The notes below the pieces were generated by a model. That model saw only the letters and a list, made by a program, of their open reading frames with translations. It ran no database searches and was not told where the DNA came from. 64,000 nt of DNA from Litoditis marina (Eukaryota > Nematoda > Chromadorea > Rhabditida > Rhabditidae), in NCBI GenBank assembly GCA_964036275.1, contig OZ038438.1, forward strand, positions 3,726,978 to 3,790,977, given 5' to 3'. The translations under genes and the position numbers were made by a program. Of the stretch, positions 1-11,960 are shown piece by piece. Each line of letters starts with the position of its first letter. Positions within the stretch are counted from its first letter, which is position 1.

Positions 1-3000
1 GAAACAAACTTGTACAATAAAAATGTCCGTGTTGAGCGTGTTAAGCGTTTGACTGCATGCTAATGAGCACTGCAGGATCGACCAACCTGTAGCTGATTCC
101 TAGCTGTTTGCAACTGGCATAGTCTATCTGTTGCTGTAATTCAGTTGTGACCTGACTGGGAGTAGCATCGCAAGTTTCAGCCTCCATGTCCTCTTCGTTC
201 GGGAAAAAGCGCTGTCGCATCTCATTCAGAAGTTGGGGATACGACGCACCTATTCATCACAAATATGAGCATTCGGGAACAAAGGCGATAATGTTAGCAG
301 GAAGTTGAAACATATTTCAAACTGAGAAACTGTCATAAGTCCAAAATCTGAGAAATGCCGAATTTCTGGTACCAGGAATAAGTCATTCAAAATTAAAAGT
401 CGTTAAAGTAAAAGTCATTTATTCACTTTTAGTTAGGATTTGAAAAAAATTAAAATTTTTGGAAACTTTATTTCTGATTCTCAACGGTTTCTGTACTTAA
501 TGACTTTCACTTTCAATTGACTTTTACTTAAATGACTTTTAATTTTGAATGACTGGTTGCCCGAATTTCTCATAATTATAACATATTGAGAGGAAGAGCG
601 AGCTCTAACTAAACATCATGAAAATCATACCTAGCACTGATTGAAGATTAGTTAATAGTTCCTTGGCAGACAAAACAGATATGCTGTACAGATTAAGATA
701 TCGCAGGAATGTTGAATACTCGCTGCTAGTCACTCTCCGACGAACCTTCAATAGAAAATGCGTCTACTAAAACTTGTGATAAAAATTGTGTAAATGATTC
801 ACGATCAAATCAAATAATTGTTGTATTAGAAGTGAAAAAAAAAACCATTTCGGTAAATGAGGCAGAAACTGAACGCTAAAATTTTTATTGTAGAATTCGA
901 ATGATGAGAATTTGACAGCTCACCACATCGAAAAAGGCCAAGTCCTCGACACTTATCTTTGAGATGAGTTCTCGCACATCGAAAGATCGATAAGGAAGGG
1001 GAAAATCATCAGGATCGAACTGCAATTATAACGATCAACTTTCCTCCTATCCAACCAATATGAGTTATATTTGAATCGAGAAGAACTTTTTCCATCCAGT
1101 TATTAACCATAAATATCGTTTATCCTTCTATGAGCGTTTATTCATACCGTAACTCGGGCACGATTCAACCACAGAAGCCCAAGGATGAAAACATACACCA
1201 GCTTACTTTTGCGAGCGCCCTCCCTCCAAGGTACCCCCGATTTTTGGGAAATAGGGTCTCCCTTTACCTACTTTCTCCAAAATACGGTGTTTTGGTCGGT
1301 ACACCAATTTTTGAGTCCCGATGTTTCAAATTTCTGAACTTTGTGACCCTATTTTTTCAGAACAATCTTTTTGGGTAACAACAAGTCGCCTGGTGTATGG
1401 ATGAAAAACAAAATAACTAACCTTTTCGACAGACGAAGTCTCTCCATTTAGAGAATCATCAGACGCAACCCCTTCCTTTTCTTTCCCGACTTCTTTCACT
1501 TGTATGTCGGAACACAGCGACAAATCTCCCTGCAACATACCACCTTCATGAAAAGTGCATTTATTTTGTGAATTAGATGGTGATTTGTTAATAAAATCAT
1601 ACAACATTCAGTTTCTGAAAACATTGAAAATTCTTTGGAACCTTGATTAAATAGTCATAAGAACTCGGGAAACAGATTCCTTTCCGGTTAACTCTGGATA
1701 CAAATTATTATTACTCATTACTGAAATAAGGATACCCACGTTTTTGCACCAAACACAGGTTCCATTTCCATTTGAAGTCTAAGGCCGCTTTCATACTCAT
1801 ACTTTTTACAACGACGTTTAACGCCGGCGTGAATCAATATGCATGCTTCCTTCATTATTAACGTCGACGTTAAACGTCAACGTAAAAACAATGAATGCGG
1901 CCTAATGAAAGCCAAACCTTTTCCTTCTTGACCAAAGGTGGTTTTTGGTGCAGACCGTGAACATCTGGGAGAAACAGGCGGAAATCCGTCAGAAGATCGG
2001 GCTCATTTTCAAACAGAGAAGCTACACTAGCGAGAACAGACTCCTCGGTAGCAGGAGTAGAGGACTAGAATGAAACATATTTTACTTATAAACAATATGG
2101 TCCAAGAGTGATAAATTGGCCACCTTATTCATAGCCTCTTCACTCTGCTTCGTTGACGTTATTAAAATCGGAAACAAGGTTCAAAAACGTAGGAAAGTGT
2201 GGACTTTTTTTCGAACAAAATTTAAAGAAGTAGAATCGAAAACGGGTTCGTTTCAGATAAGAGTAGTACCCTACTGAGTCTAAATAGTAAATACATTTAT
2301 ATGCATCGATTGCTCGGGGTTCTCAGAATTTATGTCACCTAATTACTAAACAGTAATATAATAGTCCTTACAACTTAAAATTTCACCGCACACACATCAC
2401 AAACAAGATAAATGCATTATTACCAAAACGAAATACTCTACAATAAGCGTATTAAATGGATATACACACTCTATATGAACATGTTATTTCACACGTACCT
2501 GTTCAGCAATTGTATGTTGGTAGGTGTGAAGAATCTCCAGAAACTGCTTGTAAACAAACGGGCGATCTACGAAACGAGCCTGAATCGAGGTAGTATGACA
2601 TCTACTCGAAGTTGTTCACCTTTCAGAGAAAAAAACTTACTGATAGAGACATGATTGAAAAAGACGTTACCTTGATTTTATTTACATATCCTATGGCCGC
2701 ATTAAGCTGGAGACCTTGAGGGGGAGGATCGATGTTGCGCTGTAACTCAAAAGGTAAAGCAGAACAACTTGTCGAGAAAAAAACTGTAAGCAATGTACTA
2801 CATAGACATGGCTAACTCGGTGGGAACATACAGACAAGGGCAATCTCGAAAATAGGTAAGAACCTAATAAAAAAATTATGATTTCTTATCTTTTCACTTC
2901 GATCTCAAACACTTACGAGACAATATTCTTGATGTGTTTCACATGACTATGCATTTCACTAATCATATGCCTTTGAACTACAAACCACAATCAAATCGGC

Positions 3001-5197
3001 CACTTACACAAGAAACCGGGTTGACTTTTGGTTGATATCAATCTGGTTGCTTGTGTAACTCAACTAGAGAAACTCACAATTTTGTCGATGACATCTTCGT
3101 GGGATGTTGGTTCTGGGGTTGGATCGTCGTCTCCACTAATGACTTCCATCTCTGGCTCCTCCACTACAGCCTCTTCCATCTTCTCTGTTGCTGCTTCCTC
3201 CTCCACTGGACATGAAGGTCCCTCGCCCTCTTGTATCACCTGCCAGCAAACAGCAAAATTCATTCATTCATTCAAACATGTGAGACTTTGTTACTTATGT
3301 ATTGCATTTATTGCGTCGTTGCATTGTACTGCGTTTACAAGCAATTGGGTCTCGCACCATATGCGTCGCCCGACCATGATGGCCGTATTTTGTAAGCTCA
3401 AGTACCCGTAAAAGTTGCTCGAAGCTCGAGCAAATGTTGAATAGCTAATACCTGACTCAGTTTTCAATAATTATTTTGTCTTTTGTGTTGTCTTGCTTTC
3501 AATGGTACCCTTTTTTGTTCCGAGAACGGGCAGCGAATGTTGAATCAATGGAAGCAAAAGTTAATAACTTTCTATTGAAAAGTTGCGCATTCAACTTACA
3601 TGGCTATTTGAGCCTACAAAATACGAGCACAGACGCTGTATGATGTGAACATGTTTTTCTCGATCTCGTGATCAACAGGAAAACGCACCTTCACAAGACC
3701 ACTCGGCTCTTTTATGGTTATCCGCTGTCCATCCACTTTCACTTCAAACCCAGGAGGAAGGAACGTATTGAAGCCCATTATGAGCGCTGGACGGCCATGA
3801 AATAACTTGCTAACGCGAGTTATAACTCCAGGAGTGTCTATGCTGAAAGAAAATGTCCTCATTACAGGCAATATACATAATGTTCACTCAGAAGAAATGC
3901 TTCACGGCGGAATAACAAACCTCGACACATATGTGAGCAGTTTGTTGATTAATAAAGAAGATAATTCAGCTGGATAAGCTCTGAACGTAACCTAATCAAA
4001 ATAAACGAACGCCTGAGATTTGAAGTCCTTCATTATATCGAGAAACTGAGTATAGACAGCTGGTTCTTCGGCAAACTGGGTTTTGACCTGATCGAGGTAC
4101 GAGAGAGCATCTTCCACCTAGTGAAAAATCAAGAATATCATACCATTAAAATGTCAGCATGAAAACCCATCAAATAATGAAATTCGCACTTTAAAGCTAA
4201 ACCTTTCTGTTCCTGGTATTGTACAGTGGCCGTATTTTATAAGCTCAAATAGGCGTGTAAGTAAGAATCTCCGGGTAACTTGCCAGAAACGGTATTTTTA
4301 AGTCAAATAGCGCTATTCGAACGCCATTTGAGGTGACTTACACGGCCATATTTAACCGAGGGGTAGGGGGTCAAATAGCCGCTATTTGAGCACTTTTCTA
4401 TTCTGAAATTTATTTTCTGGCGTTTTCCCTATATTCTTCGTTATTCTTTGTTGACATTTCAACATAAAATGTAACAACAGAAACGATGAGCACAATTTCG
4501 AAAAAATATTTCGGATTTTGAAAAATCAAAGTTTTTCAAAGTATACGAGCATGTAAAACAACTATTTTCTTTGAAATTTCGAGAATTGACAATTTTTTTT
4601 CTGTTTATATGATACTTTTTGATATTCTCAGCGATAGAAAGCCAATTTCAGATTCTAGTGATCATTTTGCTAATAATGGTTGGACGTCCACAAATGATGT
4701 TTTTAGTGATAAATTTCTGAATTTAAAGTAAAATCATCGGAATACTCGAAATTTCCACAACTTCACTGATGATTGTTTCAAAATAATATAACTCTAATTT
4801 CGTTCTTGAAATATGGAATTAAGGTCCAACGAACCCATCCACATGACGGTTTACACGCCTATTTGGCAAATAGCTTATTTGAACCTTACAAAATACCAAT
4901 GCGGGTAAATCAGTTACCCGCAAATATGCTATTTGAATTTTCACTATTTGAGCATATTTGACAAATAGCATTACAAAATACGGCCACAGGAGTCGTATAA
5001 CCCTTTTATCACTATGAGAAGTTAGCAGCTACCAAATAAACCGAAACAAATTGAATAACTAATGTTTCATACTCAACACCAAGACAATGGCAACGAGAAC
5101 AAAATGAACCAACCTTAACTCTGCCCTGAGAGGAAGTCTGACTCAAACTAGGATCACATTGTGCATAGGTGCTCGCGGAGTCACCTCTATTGTACAT
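1..5197 (-). CDS. sin-3: SIN3 transcriptional co-repressor, 5' part (gene continues past left edge)
   Basis: SIN3 is the nuclear scaffold of histone-deacetylase co-repressor complexes; its PAH domains bind repressors. Exons on the minus strand, 5' to 3': 5197-5114, 4117-4011, 3842-3689, 3239-3078, 2739-2671, 2579-2499, 2064-1918, 1529-1422, 1019-924, 745-631, 249-87. All phases agree. PAH1 is seen in [15 protein letters not shown] and [13 protein letters not shown]...[15 protein letters not shown]2 is seen in [23 protein letters not shown] and [16 protein letters not shown]3 is [11 protein letters not shown] plus [14 protein letters not shown]. The last exon reaches the HDAC-interaction region ([15 protein letters not shown]). 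An acidic linker lies at 3078-3239. The start ATG at 5197 follows an acceptor (TTCTTACAG, exon from 5211) with an in-frame stop upstream, which fits spliced-leader trans-splicing. Family identity is very secure; individual exon ends are read by eye and the 1529 acceptor and 4011 donor are the weakest. Confidence 0.93.
368..557. mobile_element. Palindromic MITE, family with AAGTCATTCAAAATTAAAAG ends (copy 1)
   Basis: Both ends read as near-perfect inverted repeats built on AGTCATTCAAAATTAAAAGTC and AAGTAAAAGTCATT. It sits in the sin-3 intron between exons 249-87 and 745-631. A second copy lies at 13030-13252. Both copies start or end beside a GGTACCAGGAAT-like flank. Confidence 0.75.
1782..1903. 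mobile_element. Palindromic MITE, GGCCGC...TTAACGCCGGCGTT family (copy 1)
   Basis: Inverted repeats start AAGGCCGCTTTCAT and end ATGAATGCGGCCT, with GACGTTTAACGCCGGCGT stems inside. It lies in a sin-3 intron and ends about 14 nt short of the donor of exon 2064-1918, so it is nearly touching coding sequence. A related copy is at 59371-59538, in an intron of the ZP-domain gene. Confidence 0.75.
4226..4987. mobile_element. AT-rich inverted-repeat element with TGGCCGTATTTT ends
   Basis: The left end GTGGCCGTATTTTATAAG is matched in inverted form by AAAATACGGCCAC at the right end. The internal subterminal parts are rich in TCAAATAG-type motifs on both strands. It fills the long sin-3 intron between exons 4117-4011 and 5197-5114. 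A solo fragment of the same end (ATGGCCGTATTTTGTAAGC) occurs near 3380. There is no coding capacity. It is most likely a non-autonomous DNA transposon. Confidence 0.65.
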
Positions 5198-5211
5198 TTA
5201 TTGAATTTGAC

Positions 5212-5731
5212 CTGTAAGAAATCTTGGTCATACAATTAAAGTGAAAACCACCAACAACATATCTAGGCTAATAATGAGAGAAGGGCCATCACTGAAAAAT
5301 AGACAGTTAATAAAATAGCATTCTATTTCAGACGTGCAAAATTTGACTTGTTACAGGCTTACAAAATGAGGACGGGCCTATCCCAGCCGTTTACGGACAA
5401 CTCGTCCCCGCGTTGCGTGCGACAACTCGTCCTCAGCTCAAAAAATGCTCGAATTAGCTTGAAACTTACAAATTAAAATTTTGAATAGATCAAATTTCAT
5501 ACGAAAGGCTGTAGGCAACCTCAGAGATTGGAAAGAATTGAAAACTACCAATATAAATCATACTATGCTACAATTATCACAATTTTCATAAATTTGTCGT
5601 TTTCTCTCAAATAAGTGGCGCCTTGATCAATTTTTCGAATGTATTTATAGTCAATTTGTATAAGACACAATCGAACATTGATAAACATTAGGCCTTCGCC
5701 TGAATGGTATAGTGTAGCAATGTGTTGGTAG
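5212..5731. other. Intergenic stretch between sin-3 and the large TIR element
   Basis: This should hold the sin-3 promoter. I see no clear gene. A short imperfect repeat of GACAACTCGTCC occurs near 5396-5435; the rest is AT-rich with nothing I can name. Confidence 0.4.
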
Positions 5732-5933
5732 TTATATAAACTGCTCGATAACTATCAAGATGCTTTTGCTTCGCGGAAGCTCAAATTTCTCATTTTAAAT
5801 TAAAAGGTTGGCTAAAATAAATTAGCCTCCTTTAGTGAATAAATTGGTCCTGCCACGAAAACCCTGGCGCGCGCGGTCAGCGACGATCGTGGAATTGACC
5901 AAGTTGTTCGCACCTAAAAATCGTCATATTGTT
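5732..5933 (+). repeat. Left terminal inverted repeat of the 5.8-kb element
   Basis: It begins TTATATAAACTGC and contains GATAACTATCAAGATGC and a GGCGCGCGCGGTCAGCGACG core. It is nearly identical in inverted orientation to 11312-11513. Confidence 0.85.
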
Positions 5934-8900
5934 TCGTGAGCGCCGTCGCAGACGGGCTTGCTCTTATTATTCTCATTTATTTGTTTATTTTCGCCAGAGA
6001 GTGGCGAATTTATTCAATGTTTTTCTATATTTGTGTGTTTATTTCGGGGGATATGGACATCCCTTCGAAATTATTTTCAGTCGAGTTCGAGTGTTCCTAA
6101 GGAATCGTAGGTTCTCCGTGGAATTAGAATCCCGAGTTTTCTTCCGTTTCCTGTTGGTTGCCGGACGTTTGGGATTTGGTTTTTCGAGATTGACCCAGCG
6201 GGGGTCCTCTGTTTCCCTATTTCCCGTGACCGGCTATCGGCTCAGGGAATAAGGGATCTTCCCAACAGAGTCGAATTATCGTTCCAGTTGTCTTCACTCG
6301 CTCTCGTGGTTCCTCGTTTTCTGGCTCCGGCAGAATTGGACGGGTCTTATGAACGAGCTTGGTACCTTTGGGGTTCTCGTTCTCCGTTCCTCGTCTGAAA
6401 GACAGGTCTACATAACGGTTCATGGGCATCGCCCATTGTTCTTCTCTTTCACGGTCGATTGAGACGAATGACAGCAGAGGGCATGGTCGCCATCTCGCTA
6501 GACGACTTCTGTTCGGATTGGCTGGCATGCAGCTAGAATCTTGTTGAAGGGTTTACCGGACGCGCGTAGTCAATTTTTGCATTGTAGGCGAATTGGGTTC
6601 ACCTTGGCCGCAAAAACGAACGATCTGCGTATTTACTGGAGTTTCGGTAGTTCAAACGCAATGTTCATGTTTCTTCCCGAGGTGGATAGAGGGCTCCCTG
6701 AAACTAAATTGGCATAATTAGTCGGTTTAACTGCATCATGCATGACTCAGCGTGAATCGTGTTCGTTGCGACGTAATTTTATTGGAAAGTTGTCCATAAG
6801 AATACTGACGGGGTAGAGCTTTTAGCTGGAGAATTTAGAGGTTCCTCTTGACGTGGTTAGGTTTGGATTTCGAGGATGGTAAGAACACAGTTCTCTTATG
6901 ATCATGGAAACTATCACAGTCGGCTCATCAGATTGAAATGTCCAATCTTTAAGCCTTGTGGCAATTTGGGTTTTGTCTGTCAAAAGGTCAAAGGATCTGC
7001 GATGATACGGGTTTGCAGTATTGAAGCAGTGTGCACCTCACTACTTGACACTAATTTTGTATAATTAGGAAACTAGGTTGTTGCTACACTAACCTAGAAG
7101 ATAACGGTTTGTAATTTAAGCCAATCTCGGAGTTAACCGATGCGTTGGACGCGAACGGCTTTAATGAAAGTGTTCTCTTGAAAAGAATTCAATACAATTG
7201 CGTATTTCAGCAGGCTTCAGGCTATACTACTAGGAATAGAGTAGGCTGGTGGAACAAGTGATTCCTTTTGACCGGATTAGGTTATTCCCGAGGGTGTTTA
7301 GGATTGAAATTCCTTAGAAAATAATAGTGGTATAACATTTGGGTATGTAAAATAGAAGTGCGTGGCATCTATTTTTCAGATTCGTCGGGGAAAAATCTGT
7401 AAACATGTACTATTGTTTCAATTACCATTTGTTCATATTTCATATTACCTTGTTTGGTTGAATTTTGAAATTTGCGTATTCATTCCGTATACTGTTCATT
7501 ATTGACAGTTTGTTCAGAAATGCCGGATGTTTTTCGAAGGAAACTCGGTAGTGTCTGCAGTGGTGGACAGACGATGCAATACATCCCACCGGTCCACAGG
7601 AAGTTGGATCAATAGACACTCAAGGTGAGGTTTTTTGTATTATTGTTCAATAAGTTGTATGGTTGCCAATAAGACGAAAATGCGGCTGATTTAGCGGGTT
7701 TAATTGAGCAAAATATTCCTCTCGTAGGTGTGGACTAGTGGAATGATTAGTCTTTTAACAGAACCCCGCTTTAGCTACGCACCTGACAACAGCTGTCCTA
7801 ATTGATGGTAAACCGAATAGTTTGGTTAAAAACGGGTTCCAGTTGGGTCGTTGAACTAGATAGTGTGTTAGGTTGGTTTGAACAGCAAGACCATAGGATG
7901 TACACCCAATCCTCATCCCTAATGAGACAATCATTCGTTAATGTTTTGCGAAAGTAGGTCACTTTCATTTAATAATCGGTGCCTTAAAGAAATGAAGACA
8001 AATTTGTTGTCAGAGTACCCTTCTGCATAGTTGGATGCAATTGGTCATCGGGACGTTTAAGGGCTAAGTGGGTAGTAATCCCGTGGCGTGTTGTCATGAC
8101 ATTGATGCAAGTTAGAACTAGTTCACTCGCTAAAATTCAACTACTGAAAACCGGAATCTGCCCTTATAAGCAAAAAACACTCATGTCGGACCTGAGTCAC
8201 AAATTTGCCTATATGCTAAGTGTGCTATTACAGGAACCCGTTTCGGTCGGAAATGGGTGTCGATTGCGGCTGAGCTCTGCGCCCCTCTTTCTCCGGGAGA
8301 AGAAGAGTTGAAACACCGAGGGCGATGAGAATTGTGAGTTGGACTGCTCATCACAATTAAGACGTAATGCGCGTTGGCGAAACATCAAAAAATTGTTGTG
8401 CAATTATCGTGTAAGAGCTCTTTCTAAGCTGCAGTTACGCGGCACGAGCTCGGACATTATTGAGAATTAAGCATAATGAAAGGATGCATGCGTTAGATTA
8501 CACGTTGTATGTCGTACAACGTAGGCTACGGGACACTTGCGTTCTGTGAAAACGCTGGTTCTCTGTTTGTTACTCGATAATAATGTCATAACGGGATATT
8601 TTACCAACGTAAAGTTAGCAATAATCCTAGAAACAGTAAATTTTTCGTGGTTTGTCCGAGTATCTGACTCGACTTGCCATGCTCTTACTCAGTTGTTACT
8701 CATGGTTGTAAAACTGACCAACATGAAAGCATGTAAGGGGTAGGCTATTCCACCACCGGTGTTTATTCAGTTACACACCAGTAAGGGTGACTATTCCCCA
8801 ATAAGGAGCCCGTTTTCACAATTTATTATGTGAAGGGTGCAATTTTACATAAAGTGGAAAAACGTTCCCGATACTGACGCAAATAAAGGCCAGTTCTGTG

Positions 8901-8987
8901 AAAATGTTTGCTTTAACTTACATATGATCCTATTGTGGAGGTGAATCTCACAATCTCGTGAATATATATTATATGCATTTATTGCAG

Positions 8988-10641
8988 AGGGTCTTGAAAG
9001 GACGGTCAGCAGCGGTCCATCCTCGAGTGCAATGGCATTGAAGTCACGCGTCGGATACTCATGGACATTCACTCGGTGAGTTTCCAAGTTTAGTTAATTG
9101 GGTATGATATTATTCAATGAAAAGCGAGTGAGTGAAAATCTCTCCTCTTCATTATAGTTTCAATGTTCACGGAAGATCTATTGGAAAAATATGTTCGTTT
9201 GAGCGCATAGTGCCTTTGGAAGCGGCCGAGGCTATGGACAAATTTGTTTCTAACGGAGTAAAACAGTGGCTAATAAACCGAATTCTGATCGTTTGTTGAT
9301 GTCCCGGACATCTCGGTCATGGCATTTGGTCCACAACCTGTGGTTGGTTCGATGCTCACCGAAATTTCACGTGAACATATGCGAGTAATTCAAAAAACTG
9401 AATGTTTAGTGTCAATGAGACCTAACATGAACTGCTTGCGAGAGTTTCACCAACTAAAGATTAGTAAATACTAAAGATCAGTAAATACTGAAGATCAGTT
9501 AATACCATAGATACGAATACAATTTCGTAAGCTGTATAGTTGATTTGAGCGAGAACTTGTCTCTATCAAATATCAGGAGTTAGAACTTGATGAAATTTGC
9601 AGTTGCAGGTTCTGGTTAACCTCCGCTACGTTCAGTCTGTCGAAGGAACAGGGATCGCGGGAATGGACTGCCCAGCTGGGACATATACTAGTGAGTGCCC
9701 ACTACATATTGTACGCTCTAATGGAGAGTTACTATTATATGATCCAATATACATAATTGCGGCAGTAACATCGCACTGGGCCGTATTTACTTTGAACGCC
9801 GCTGCGACCTGTTGTCTTTATGACGATTATCGTATTTAGACGACTGAGGGGCCATTAATCGCAATGTCCGGTCATATGACTGGTCTAATCGACTTGTTAG
9901 ATAATGCGCAAAGTCAACTTTGCTTAAAACGGACAACGCTGGTTTTTGAGCAAAACAAGCAACAGCTCAATTTGAGATTGAACGTTAGAAGCGTGCGGAA
10001 TGTATGAAATTATTAACTCATAATTGTCAGACCAAGACTCTGTTTTATGCGCAATGTCTAGTGGCTGTCAGCTAATATTGGAAAAACATTCCAATCGAGT
10101 TTCGAATTTGTACTAGGGCGTAAAGGCGTCAAATTCCTAGCCCCGAATAGCAATTTCGGTGAAGTTCTAGTTCCAAGGGGCTTGGTTTAGGATTTAAAGT
10201 TGGGATATTACTAAAGTGCATTAAGGGGCGCACTTGCATAGGCAAGATACGTTTGACAGAAAACCTGTGGGTTGTGGGAATAAATATTGTTTTATTTTTT
10301 CTCAACTGTCGTGCGACCAAATGAAACGGGAAATTACCGTTGTGGGGTCAATAAAGTGGCTTGCGTTCAGAATGATTTGAACAAGCATCTTGATAGTTAT
10401 CGAGCAGTTTATATAATAGAATATTATGCAAAATTTATTGTAGTATAATATTTATTATGTAAACTGCGAGATAACTATCATAGCCCACCCTTTCCCACCC
10501 ATAGAAGTTATTTGCTAACGCGTGTGGAACGCAAGCAAGAAAGATAATTTCAGCCTGCATGTTTCAGGTTTCCAATCTGATTGGTTCGGGAGTCTGCAGC
10601 AAATTACACAAGACGATCGCTCGGATTCGTCCCTTGGCTGA
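8988..10641 (+). CDS. Candidate spliced coding fragment inside the TIR element (unrecognised)
   Basis: Four exon-like blocks chain in compatible phase on the plus strand. They are 8988-9075 (acceptor ATTGCAG, donor GTGAGT), 9158-9257 (acceptor ATTATAG, donor GTAAAA), 9609-9690 (acceptor TTGCAG, donor GTGAGT) and 10568-10641 (acceptor TTTCAG, ending in TGA). Together they read about 115 codons, including FNVHGRSIGKICSFERIVP, YVQSVEGTGIAGMDCPAGTY and ITQDDRSDSSLG. The first block needs an upstream exon ending in phase 1, which I could not identify. No family is recognised. The minus strand of 8988-9075 is also open, so this could be chance or a captured gene fragment. Confidence 0.25.
10383..10480. 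repeat. Head-to-head copy of the element's outer ends (palindrome)
   Basis: Two outermost TIR segments (TTGATAGTTATCGAGCAG and its inverted partner CTGCGAGATAACTATCA) face each other around a ~36-bp AT-rich spacer. The same spacer sequence (ATACTACAATAAATTTTGC, inverted) follows the right terminal repeat at about 11522-11540. So either a small palindromic element is inserted here or the large element's ends are themselves made from such a unit. Confidence 0.7.
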
Positions 10642-11311
10642 GGCTAGCTGCGAACTAAAAACTTCAGTGATAGTATTATTGATTCTATTTATGGTGGAAA
10701 TAATAATATGTTTGACTACGCACATGTGTGGTGTAAACTATTTAAACAAGGAAATAGTAGTTTGAGAACATTGGTTTACCTGATGCCTCTGTAGTCCTGA
10801 ATATCTGTCGACAACCTGTCCAGATAGATGGCTAGGACGGATCAGGTTGGAAAGATCCATTACCATGTACGTTTCCGTGGTTTATTTTCCCGTAAAATGA
10901 CCGTTACCGGATATACTTGTTACCGGATATACTTTTAGAAGTAGTGCCACCTATTCCTCATTGTACCACTGCTACAGTACTAGTACTGTTGGAAAAGGAG
11001 ACAACAGTTATGAACAACAATTGTCTTCTAAGTTTAGTTTCCAGCTATTTCAATGATAACGGCCCGTAGTTCGGTTGTTTTTCAAAGTTGGTTTCACCAT
11101 CGATATTCGTAGACAGCGGTGTTGGGACAGGCTCATATGGGCCGGATGTACTCTGTACCAGCTGTCACACTGGGCTGCCAGTGAGTTGGCGCTAAGAACG
11201 GTACTATGTTACTTTCATAGTTATTAAGCTACTCGAGAGTCTCTCTGACTCTTCTAACAAGGTACTCGTAGCGAGAATAAAGCTACGCCTTCGTTCCTCC
11301 TGCGGTCACTC

Positions 11312-11513
11312 AACAATATGACGATTTTTAGGTGCGAACAACTTGGTCAATTCCACGATCGTCGCTGACCGCGCGCGCCAGGGTTTTCGTGGCAGGACCA
11401 ATTTATTCACTAAAGGAGGCTAATTTATTTTAGCCAACCTTTTAATTTAAAATGAGAAATTTGAGCTTCCGCGAAGCAAAAGCATCTTGATAGTTATCTC
11501 GCAGTTTACATAA
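11312..11513 (-). repeat. Right terminal inverted repeat of the 5.8-kb element
   Basis: Inverted partner of 5732-5933. Beyond it, AT-rich sequence continues that matches the spacer of the palindrome at 10383-10480. Confidence 0.85.
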
Positions 11514-11960
11514 TAAATATTATACTACAATAAATTTTGCATAATATTCTAATATATTGATACGATTTTATTCGGGTCAAAAGTGCCAAGCAAAAACATG
11601 GTGAATCGACGACAGAGGTATGTAGGATATATGAATTAATATATTATTTGAAAAGATAAGCTCAAATAACTAAATTGGTCGTAAAAAACTAAATTGGCCC
11701 CGAAAAAATTTTAAACGCCCGTTTTATCATTTGACAATGGCCGTAGAGCAGGCTTTCCGATATAAAGTGGGAAGTGGTCAATTAAAAACGAAAACACATA
11801 CACAATGAAAGCACTTAAATCGAAAGTGAAGTCAACTTTTATGATAATATTTGAACTAAGTAATAATCTGATGAAGAAAATTAAAGAAAAAAAGATGAAC
11901 CCGATAGGTTGCGTTCACACCGATCGATGAATAAAAAAACAACAGTTGGTGGCAGGTCGT

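Larger units (their letters stand above)
5732..11513. mobile_element. 5.8-kb element bounded by ~200-bp terminal inverted repeats
   Basis: The left repeat 5732-5933 and right repeat 11312-11513 are almost perfect inverted copies, diverging abruptly inside (after CGTCATATTGTT) and outside (before TTATATAAACTGC on the left). The interior is richer in GC and T/G than its flanks, and no transposase motif could be recognised by eye. Several stretches look like exons (see 8988-10641), and at 6.1-6.5 kb both strands stay open for about 100 codons, so the coding strand is unclear. Target-site duplications could not be fixed. It is most likely a DNA transposon, possibly one carrying captured host sequence. 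High TIR identity suggests fairly recent activity. Confidence 0.7.

Noticed and set aside
3028..3411. Plus-strand 127-codon frame
   Set aside because: It is the antisense of the sin-3 acidic exon at 3078-3239.
5929..6528. Overlapping plus (107 codons) and minus (103 codons) frames
   Set aside because: Both strands are open in GC-richer DNA and neither shows a known domain or clear splice context; kept only as an observation within the TIR element.
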